Source: Roseiarcus sp963787135 (lineage in GTDB: Bacteria > Pseudomonadota > Alphaproteobacteria > Rhizobiales > Beijerinckiaceae). Taken from it: 64,000 nucleotides of DNA. The stretch covers positions 48,014 to 112,013 of the forward strand of contig CAWBBW010000025.1 in the NCBI GenBank assembly GCA_963787135.1. Reading direction: 5' to 3'. Under the pieces are notes generated by a model. The model did not search any database. It was not told the DNA's origin and saw nothing but the letters and a program-made list of their open reading frames with translations. Shown here one piece after another: positions 57,808-64,000 of the stretch. The position numbers were made by a program, and so were the translations under genes. The stretch's first letter is position 1; every line of letters starts with the position of its first letter.

Positions 57808-60218
57808 GCGCGCATCGCCTTGCCGGCCGGATCATAGGGCGAGGGCGGAATCACCCGCGCCTTCCGTTCCGCGCCGACCACGTGAACTGTCAGTTCGGTT
57901 CCGACCGGCGCCGCGCCGGGCGCGACGAGCGCCATCGCGAGGCTCTTGCCGAGCGTATGGCCGAAGCCGCCCGAGGTGACAAATCCGACTTTGCGTCCCT
58001 CGCGCCAGACAGGCTCATAGCCGGAGCAGTCTGCGTCGATAGCATCGACCTCGAGCGTGACGAGCAGGTGCGAAGGCATGGGGCCCTCGCGCTCGGCCAG
58101 CGCCGCTTTCCTGCCGACGAAGTCGTCCTTGTCCCAGGCGATCCAGCGGTCCATTCCCGTCATCCGCGGCGTGTAGGCCTGAGTGAACTCCGCCGACCAG
58201 ATGCCGAAGCTCTTCTCGAGGCGTAGCGCGAGGAGCGCGTTGTAGCCATATTCCTTGACGCCGCTCTCTGCGCCCGCCGCCAAAAGCGTACGGCGCAGCG
58301 TTCCGGCTTCGAGCGCGCGGCAATTGATCTCATAGCCAAGTTCGCCCGTGACCGAGACACGCGTGACCTTCGCGCGAACAAGGCCGACGTTGAGGATCGT
58401 CGCGCCCATGAAGGGCAGGGCCGCGTTAGATACGTCTTGATGGGTCACGCGCTCGAGCAGCGCGCGCGACTTCGGTCCCGACAGCGAGAAGCCGATCACG
58501 TCATCTGAGATGTCGCGGATCGAGACGCCCTCGCGGGCGTGATCGCCGAACCAACGCATGTGCCAGCCGCGCAAATAATAGGAGCCCTCGATCCAGTAGG
58601 TTCCGTCGCCCCAGTTGATGACAGTGAGATCGCCCTTGAGCTTGCCCGTCTCCGACAGCATCGGCGCAAGCTTGGCGCGTCCCGGCTTTGGCATGCGTGA
58701 GGCCATGAGCCAATTCAGCCAGGATTCTGCGTTAGGGCCCGTCACCTCGTATCGCGAGAACGACGCGATATCGAGCAGGCCTACCCCTTCGCGCACTAAG
58801 CGGCACTCCGCGCCGACAATGTGGAAGGCGTTCGAGCGTTTGAGCGTCGACCTCTCTTTGAAGCCGGGGGGGCCGAAATAGAGGGGAACCTCCAATCCCC
58901 ACGAGTTTCCCCACTGACATCCCGCCGCTGTCATCGCGTCGTAGGTTGGCGTCGTCTTCAGCGGGCGACCGGCCGGGAGTTGTTCGTTTGGGTAGGTCAT
59001 CACGAACCGGCGGGCGTAAAACTCGCCGGTCGTCTGTTTGATGTACTCGCGATTGGAGGTGTAGGCGCCGTAGCGTGCGATATCGAGGCCGTAGACGTCC
59101 TCGGCCGTTTCGCCTCGAATCATCCACTCAGCGAGCGCTTTGCCGACCCCGCCGCCCTGCAGGAAGCCGGCCATGACGCCGCAAGCCAGCCAATAGCCGG
59201 GCTTGCCTGCAACGGGACCCACCAGTGGGTTGCCATCGGGAGAAAAAGTGAAGGCGCCGTTGACCCATTTGCGGATGCCCGTCCTCTGCAAGACCGGGTA
59301 CCGGTGGAAGACAAGTTCCAGCTCCCGGGAGATACGGTCGATATTCTCCTGCAGAAGTTCGACGCCGTAATCCCATGGAGCCCCGTCCATGGACCAGTGC
59401 TGCGGATGCGTCTCGTAGATCCCGACCAGCATCCCCTTCTGGTCTTGACGCATGTAGGTGTAGCCCTCGAGGTCGACGACCATGGGCATTTCCGTCTTCA
59501 GCGCAGCGACTTCCGGGATCGTTTCCGTCAGAAGGTAGTGGTGCTCGAGGGGAGACAGCGGAAGGTCGAGCCCGACCATACGGCCAACTTGCTTCGCCCA
59601 TAAGCCCCCTGAATTGACCACGTGCTCGGCGTTGATTGTGCCCTTCTCTGTGATGACGTCCCAGGTCCGGTCCGGCCGCGGCTTGAGTTCGAGCACCCGA
59701 TTGTGCTCGATGACCGTCGCGCCTCGCTTCCGCGCTGCGCCTGCGTAAGCCCAAACTGTGCCAGTCGTATCGACATAGCCTTCGCGATCGGCCCACATGC
59801 CGCCGAGGACGCCCTCAGCGCTGATAATCGGGCAGAGCGCCTTGATTTCGTCCGGAGTGACCAGGCGAACATCCTCGATCCCGATCGCCTGGAACCGCCG
59901 GTACGACGACTGCAGCCATTCCCACCGCTCGGGCGCCGACGCCACATGAATGCCGCCCGTCATGTGCATGCCGATCGACTGGCCCAACTCCGCCTCCACT
60001 TCCTTCAGGAGGTCGATCGTGTACGCCTGAAGAATCGCCATGTTCGGATTGGCGTTGAGGGCGTGGAAACCGCCTGCGGCGTGCCATGACGAACCGGCAG
60101 TAAGGACCGAGCGCTCGATGAGCGCGACGTCGCTCCAGCCAAATTTCGAAAGATGGTAAAGAACCGAGGCCCCAACGACGCCGCCTCCGATGACGACGAC
60201 CCGGTAATGCGAATTCAT
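57804..60218 (-). CDS. dimethylglycine/sarcosine dehydrogenase-like FAD and GCV_T protein
   Basis: An 804-residue protein with a DAO-type flavin domain (residues 1-370: VVVIGGGVVGASVLYHLSKFG; covalent-FAD His in SSWHAAGG near residue 46), a FAO_M middle domain (GNSWGLEVPLYF, about 430-480) and a C-terminal aminomethyltransferase (GCV_T) part (about 480-800). This is the layout of mitochondrial dimethylglycine and sarcosine dehydrogenases, which demethylate N-methylglycines and pass the carbon to folate. The exact substrate is not certain. It is the first gene of the operon with the TetR regulator and soxB. Confidence 0.92.
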   Translation of the reverse strand: MNSHYRVVVIGGGVVGASVLYHLSKFGWSDVALIERSVLTAGSSWHAAGGFHALNANPNMAILQAYTIDLLKEVEAELGQSIGMHMTGGIHVASAPERWEWLQSSYRRFQAIGIEDVRLVTPDEIKALCPIISAEGVLGGMWADREGYVDTTGTVWAYAGAARKRGATVIEHNRVLELKPRPDRTWDVITEKGTINAEHVVNSGGLWAKQVGRMVGLDLPLSPLEHHYLLTETIPEVAALKTEMPMVVDLEGYTYMRQDQKGMLVGIYETHPQHWSMDGAPWDYGVELLQENIDRISRELELVFHRYPVLQRTGIRKWVNGAFTFSPDGNPLVGPVAGKPGYWLACGVMAGFLQGGGVGKALAEWMIRGETAEDVYGLDIARYGAYTSNREYIKQTTGEFYARRFVMTYPNEQLPAGRPLKTTPTYDAMTAAGCQWGNSWGLEVPLYFGPPGFKERSTLKRSNAFHIVGAECRLVREGVGLLDIASFSRYEVTGPNAESWLNWLMASRMPKPGRAKLAPMLSETGKLKGDLTVINWGDGTYWIEGSYYLRGWHMRWFGDHAREGVSIRDISDDVIGFSLSGPKSRALLERVTHQDVSNAALPFMGATILNVGLVRAKVTRVSVTGELGYEINCRALEAGTLRRTLLAAGAESGVKEYGYNALLALRLEKSFGIWSAEFTQAYTPRMTGMDRWIAWDKDDFVGRKAALAEREGPMPSHLLVTLEVDAIDADCSGYEPVWREGRKVGFVTSGGFGHTLGKSLAMALVAPGAAPVGTELTVHVVGAERKARVIPPSPYDPAGKAMRA

Positions 60219-60689
60219 CTTCCGCCCGCCGCTAAACTGGCCCGGAGCGGTACGCTACTGAACTCGCCGACGGCCGTCTAGACATTCCTGTCCATGGGGT
60301 TCCCGTGGCGCTTTTTGAGAAGAGTGTGGCTTTTGTCGCCTTGTCGCCCTTAGCCGATTGTGGGTATGGATGGGGCTGGTTCTGTTGCAGGGAAAAGGGC
60401 GGTGGGAACTTGTTTGCGGGCTGGCACGCGTTCGTGCGCCCGTAAACTTATCAAATGATCACCTTGAACGAACGGCTGGCTGCCGTAGAGATCTAGCCAC
60501 GCCTCTTTAGGAGTAGTTAGCTCGGATGGTTTATTGATGAATAGCAACCGCGATTTCGGTACGGTGGCGCCATTGAAAGTTGCGAGCAGAGATCGGCGCC
60601 GGGAACCTGAGAGTGGCAAGGGGGCCGGCGGCTGCATGGCGCTAACGGGGGTATTCAAGCGTGGATGCGCTCGGGAGCGATGAGGTGTA
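60219..60689. other. long intergenic region before the EPS genes
   Basis: 471 bp between divergent operons, so it should hold both promoters. A palindrome GCACGCGTTCGTGC lies at about 60423-60436 and could be an operator. A plus-strand 48-codon ORF (ATG 60537 to TGA about 60683) ends in the same frame 7 nt before the beta-barrel start but has no ribosome site. A 102-codon minus-strand frame at 60350-60658 has no family likeness. Nothing is called as a gene. Confidence 0.4.
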
Positions 60690-62087
60690 ATGGTTCGGGG
60701 CGGGGCCTTGACGCTCGGAGCGATTGCGATGCTTGGCGGCGCGACCGGCGCTCAGGCCGACGATCTGACGGGTCTTTTCGACGCGGCGCAGAGCGCTGCC
60801 TCCCTTCCGTCATGGAGTGAATTTTTTCAGGGAATTCATCAGAATTGGAGCGACTTGCCCGTGCGCTTCACCGTGACGGAATCCCTTGGATACAACTCGA
60901 ACGTGCTGGCCATTCCAGAGAACATTCTTCTCGGCCAAGCGAGCAAGCCCCTAGGCGCATTCGAGGCCATATCGTCATACGGTCTCGCGACTTCGACCAC
61001 CTGGGGGATTCACCAGATCTCGTTCGACGCTTCGGCGGGAACGACGAAATATATCAATCACGCGAATCTGGACACCTCGCAATATTCCGTCCATGCGAGC
61101 GACAACTGGGCGGTCGACCGCTGCGCTGGCAGTTTAGCGGCGTCCGCGGAACGCTCCTCGTCTGTACTGGGCCAGTTTGTCGGATATGGCGGTATTAACA
61201 ACACGACCGCGATATCGGTCAATCAATCGACGAGATGCTCCATAACGGGGAATTACTCAGCGAATTTCAATGCCGGCTATTCGGAATCAATGAACTCGAA
61301 TGGTTCGACGCCGCTGGTGAACTCGGTTGTTCCCACGAATCTCAATCAACTCAACAACAGTCAGGCGATCTTCGTCGCGGCTGGAATCAGCTATTCGCTC
61401 ACCCAAACCGATTCGATCCAGGGGCTGGTCTCGATCAATGGAACGCATTATCCAGGCCGCCAAAATCTGACTGTAACTCAGGTCGGGGTCATCAATCCAA
61501 GCGCACTGGGCCTGACAGACAATTCCACTCAGGATTCGTTCAACGTCACCTATACGAGGCAACTCCAGCCGGATCTGTCTGTTGTCGCGTCGCTTGGCGT
61601 CGTTGGCGTCACGGACGCCCCGTTCGGGGTGAAGTTGCCGACGAAAATCGTGCCCCAGTATTCGCTGTCGCTAAATTGGTCGCCGACGGCGAAGCTTTCC
61701 TTCACGGCGGCGGCTTCGCGATCGGCAGGCGCGTCGACTTCGGTGATCGCCAATACGCAAATCTCGGAGACCGTAAATCTCGGAATGACCTATCAGGTCA
61801 CGCCGAAGATTGGGCTCTCCGTGGGAGCCTCGACCTCATACGCGACGAGCGCCAACAACGTCGCCGCTAACAGCGCCTTGGCGCAAGCATATGTAAACTA
61901 CCTCACCAACCAGGATACGTACAGCGCCCATGCGGGCCTGTCCTACACGGTGACTCCGTTCATCGGCGCGAACCTCACCGCCCAGTATTCCAGGACGCTC
62001 CAGCCTGGGGCGACGCAGCTGTCTGGGATTGGCAATCGCACGACGCAAAGCTCGATTATGTTTTCCGTAAATTACAACCCACATTGA
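60690..62087 (+). CDS. outer-membrane beta-barrel protein of the EPS cluster
   Basis: A 465-residue exported protein. The signal is ALTLGAIAMLGGATGAQA. The rest is made of alternating amphipathic strands with many Ser/Thr/Asn and aromatic ends (e.g. FTVTESLGYNSNV, YSLSLNWSPTAKLSFTAAAS), and it finishes with SSIMFSVNYNPH, an outer-membrane type end. Such barrels occur next to Wza-like exporters in exopolysaccharide clusters, where they probably help the polymer across the outer membrane. The exact family is not certain. It is first in the operon; the start codon has no strong ribosome site (GAGGTGTA). Confidence 0.8.
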   Translation: MVRGGALTLGAIAMLGGATGAQADDLTGLFDAAQSAASLPSWSEFFQGIHQNWSDLPVRFTVTESLGYNSNVLAIPENILLGQASKPLGAFEAISSYGLATSTTWGIHQISFDASAGTTKYINHANLDTSQYSVHASDNWAVDRCAGSLAASAERSSSVLGQFVGYGGINNTTAISVNQSTRCSITGNYSANFNAGYSESMNSNGSTPLVNSVVPTNLNQLNNSQAIFVAAGISYSLTQTDSIQGLVSINGTHYPGRQNLTVTQVGVINPSALGLTDNSTQDSFNVTYTRQLQPDLSVVASLGVVGVTDAPFGVKLPTKIVPQYSLSLNWSPTAKLSFTAAASRSAGASTSVIANTQISETVNLGMTYQVTPKIGLSVGASTSYATSANNVAANSALAQAYVNYLTNQDTYSAHAGLSYTVTPFIGANLTAQYSRTLQPGATQLSGIGNRTTQSSIMFSVNYNPH

Positions 62088-62112
62088 CACTCCAAACCTG
62101 GAGCTCGAAACG

Positions 62113-62916
62113 ATGCGAACGATGAAGCAAATGGTCCGGCATTGGGCGGGATGCCTGGTGGCGATGGCGCTCGTTGCCGCCCCGGGTCACGTGTGGGCCG
62201 AGGGGCGCACCTTGACGACATCGGATGTCGTCACTATCAAGGTCGTCGGCCAGCCGGACCTCGATACGGCGACGCGCGTCGAACCCGACGGGACGATCAA
62301 CTTTCCCTATATTGGCCGCATCAAGGCGGCGGGCATGACAGAGGATGCGCTTGCGCGTATCATCGAAAAGCGCTTGGCCGCGCGCCAGATTGTCACGGAG
62401 CCGCATGTTCTCATCGAAGTCACGAATTTCGGCACTCAGGTGACCATCCAGGGTCAGGTGAGCTCGCCTGGAGCCTTTACGGTCGACCGCACGACGAATC
62501 TGTCTCAGCTGTTGGCCAGGGCTGGCGGCTTGAGGGATACGGCCACGACCGTCACAATTCGTCGACAAGGGCCGCACGGCCCGGTTACATTGCGCTACGA
62601 TGGAAAAGATCTCGTCAGCGGGAAGATCAATGGAGATAGAATCTTTATCCAAAATAATGATGAGATTTACGTCGACCAATCTCCGTTCTATTATGTTTAC
62701 GGTTATGTAGGTCATACGGGCGAATTTCCCCTCATACGGCCTCTTACGGTGCAGCAGGCGCTGTCGATCGCGGGCGGCATCTCTCCACTCGGCACAGATT
62801 CGCGCATGTGGATCAAGCGCAGGCAGGCCGATGGTCAAACGATGGAAGTGCCCGCTTCGCTGGACGACGAAGTTCAGCCGAGCGACACGATCATTGTCAA
62901 TGAACGTATCTTCTGA
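62113..62916 (+). CDS. polysaccharide export protein, Wza/GumB/ExoF type
   Basis: A 267-residue periplasmic/outer-membrane protein. The signal is MVRHWAGCLVAMALVAAPGHVWA, without a clear lipobox. The Poly_export domain follows (about 33-110: LTTSDVVTIKVVGQPDLDTATRVEPDGTINFPYIGRIKAAG), then two SLBB domains (about 115-165: VTIQGQVSSPGAFTVDRTTNLSQLLARAGGL; about 195-260: VYGYVGHTGEFPLIRPLTVQQALSIAGGI). It forms the export channel for an exopolysaccharide. It lies 25 bp after the beta-barrel gene and before the CpsD/EpsG-like gene, the expected order. Confidence 0.93.
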   Translation: MRTMKQMVRHWAGCLVAMALVAAPGHVWAEGRTLTTSDVVTIKVVGQPDLDTATRVEPDGTINFPYIGRIKAAGMTEDALARIIEKRLAARQIVTEPHVLIEVTNFGTQVTIQGQVSSPGAFTVDRTTNLSQLLARAGGLRDTATTVTIRRQGPHGPVTLRYDGKDLVSGKINGDRIFIQNNDEIYVDQSPFYYVYGYVGHTGEFPLIRPLTVQQALSIAGGISPLGTDSRMWIKRRQADGQTMEVPASLDDEVQPSDTIIVNERIF

Positions 62917-63028
62917 CCGGTAAAGCTCCGGTCGGGGTGGCGGAATGAATCCGCGAAGCCTATGGACACACTGGCTCTGACCCGTTCGGTGCGGACGGGT
63001 TTGCGGCCAGCCTTTGAGAGCTTGACCA

Positions 63029-63919
63029 ATGTCGATCACTTCAAAACGCCAACTGGATTCGGAACCTGTCGCCGTTCAGGCGCCGAAAGATCCGATCGAG
63101 CAGCAGATTCTGGCCGCCGGAAACCTCAGCGAAGCGCAGGTCGAGGCTATCCGCGGTTTTCAGCGGCGGAAGGGGCTCACTTTCGGAGAGGCCGCGATCA
63201 CTCTTGGCCTGGTGCGGCGAGACAGCCTGTTTCTGGCGCTCTCGAAACGATATAACTATCCCGTCCTGAATTTCGGCAGCGATGAAGCGCGTTTTTCCCG
63301 TGAGCTCGTTGTCGGCTACCAGCCTTTCAGCAAGGGCGCAGAGGCGTTCCGTTCGATCCGCTCCGGCCTTGCGACCGGTCCGCTATCCCAGGGCAAGAAC
63401 GCCTTCGCCGTGATCGGCGCTCACTCGGGTGTCGGGACGACCAACTTCGCGGCAAACCTGGCGCTGTCGTTCGCACAGATGGCCGTGCCGACCCTTCTCG
63501 TCGACGCCAACTTGAGGAAGCCCAGGCTCGCGGCGCTTTTCGGGGTCGATCCGAAGAGCGAGGGTCTGGTCGAGGCGCTCACGCATTTCGAGCCGAATAC
63601 GCCGCCGGTCGCCATCGATATCGTGCCCGGGCTTTCGCTGCTGATCGCAGGGGCGACTGCGCCTCATCCGCAGGAGCTTCTCAGCTCCAAGGAGTTTCTC
63701 AATCTGTCGCAAAACGCGCAGCGCAACTATGGCGTCGTGATCTACGATACGCCGCCCGCTCTGGAAAACGCCGACGCTTACGTCGTTGCGTCGCGGGTCG
63801 GCGCCGCGATCCTGGTCGCTCGCCGCCATCGCAGCAAGGTCAAGGACATCCGGACGGTGTCTCAGGCCCTCGAGGGCTTCCAGTGCGAGATCGCAGGCAC
63901 CGTGCTCGAGCAGTTCTAG
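63029..63919 (+). CDS. CpsD/EpsG-type chain-length ATPase (BY-kinase-like)
   Basis: A 296-residue protein in two parts. Residues about 20-80 resemble the MshEN/GspE N-terminal domain (LSEAQVEAIRGFQRRKGLTFGEAAITLGLVRRDSL). Residues about 100-290 are a ParA/BY-kinase ATPase (VIGAHSGVGTTNFAANLAL; LLVDANLRKPRLAALFG as Walker A'; VIYDTPP as Walker B). The P-loop reads HSGVGTTN, with Thr where a Lys is usual; relatives of the EpsG type show similar changes as far as I recall. No Tyr cluster is seen at the C-terminus. It probably regulates polymer length together with a Wzz-like protein located beyond the window. Confidence 0.85.
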   Translation: MSITSKRQLDSEPVAVQAPKDPIEQQILAAGNLSEAQVEAIRGFQRRKGLTFGEAAITLGLVRRDSLFLALSKRYNYPVLNFGSDEARFSRELVVGYQPFSKGAEAFRSIRSGLATGPLSQGKNAFAVIGAHSGVGTTNFAANLALSFAQMAVPTLLVDANLRKPRLAALFGVDPKSEGLVEALTHFEPNTPPVAIDIVPGLSLLIAGATAPHPQELLSSKEFLNLSQNAQRNYGVVIYDTPPALENADAYVVASRVGAAILVARRHRSKVKDIRTVSQALEGFQCEIAGTVLEQF

Positions 63920-64000
63920 AGCACGTCGCGCCTGGGGCCGCCGGTAAGTTCGAGCGCGTTGCACTTTTGTTAGCGACAAGGCGTTTTCAAAGGGTTAGGC

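Noticed and set aside
60350..60658. 102-codon minus-strand frame before the EPS operon
   Set aside because: There is no ribosome site and no family likeness, and the Pro/Ser/Arg-rich composition is unlike a real small protein. The interval is more likely regulatory.
60537..60683. 48-codon ORF in frame with the beta-barrel gene
   Set aside because: It has no ribosome site and ends in a stop before the barrel gene, and the barrel protein already has a complete signal peptide.

Overview
The window reads as a chromosomal segment of a high-GC alphaproteobacterium, most likely of the order Hyphomicrobiales (Rhizobiales) and perhaps near Beijerinckiaceae/Methylocystaceae. The evidence is long antisense open frames typical of high GC, many genes coupled by 4-nt ATGA/GTGA overlaps, Rhizobiales-style palindromic intergenic repeats, and gene types common in that order. 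No marker gene fixes the genus. There is no prophage, CRISPR array or recognisable insertion sequence.

Layout. 1-6.5 kb: the 3' end of a cytochrome c gene, a BDH2/DHRS6-like SDR, tRNA-Thr(CGT), a phasin-like gene behind a 31-codon leader ORF, a tightly coupled SDR -> APH-fold kinase -> enolase-paralogue operon (enolase frameshifted), then a PRC-barrel and DUF2934 pair. 6.5-11.7 kb: an RND efflux pump (adaptor frameshifted) divergent from a TetR/AefR-type regulator, with a duplicated 46-bp palindromic operator between them. 12-14.9 kb: lutABC for L-lactate oxidation. 15.2-20.9 kb: ligA, a DUF1015 protein, miaA, a collapsed serB relic and cdh. 21-30 kb: a PG-binding pseudo-protease, an alpha-2-macroglobulin and pbpC, which together form a cell-envelope defence group.

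31-44 kb holds a probable hydroxycinnamate (ferulate/p-coumarate) catabolic set: feruloyl-CoA synthase, crotonase, a FadJ-like bifunctional enzyme, a thiolase, a 4-hydroxyphenyl-beta-ketoacyl-CoA-hydrolase-like amidohydrolase and two alpha/beta hydrolases. It is interrupted by msrB/msrA, a Phd/VapC module, a CBS protein, several repeat elements and an orphan PD-(D/E)XK-like protein. 44-60 kb holds methylated-amine catabolism. soxDAG is separated from soxB by about 8 kb containing brnTA, a soxA relic, an Ldh-family dehydrogenase, a Liv-type ABC importer (with LivM and LivG fused) and a frameshifted PEP-CTERM gene. soxB sits in an operon with a TetR regulator and a dimethylglycine/sarcosine-dehydrogenase-like enzyme. 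60.7-64 kb starts an exopolysaccharide export operon: an outer-membrane beta-barrel, a Wza-like exporter and a CpsD/EpsG-like ATPase.

Three genes (enolase paralogue, RND adaptor, PEP-CTERM protein) are each broken by one base. The first two have an extra base; the third lacks a T in a T run. These may be assembly errors or real decay, and reads are needed to decide. The serB relic and the soxA fragment are real sequence loss. The most notable points are the uncharacterised SDR-kinase-enolase-paralogue cassette, the split sox locus with its relic, the serB collapse, and a roughly 170-190 bp intergenic element found in two convergent gaps 40 kb apart.
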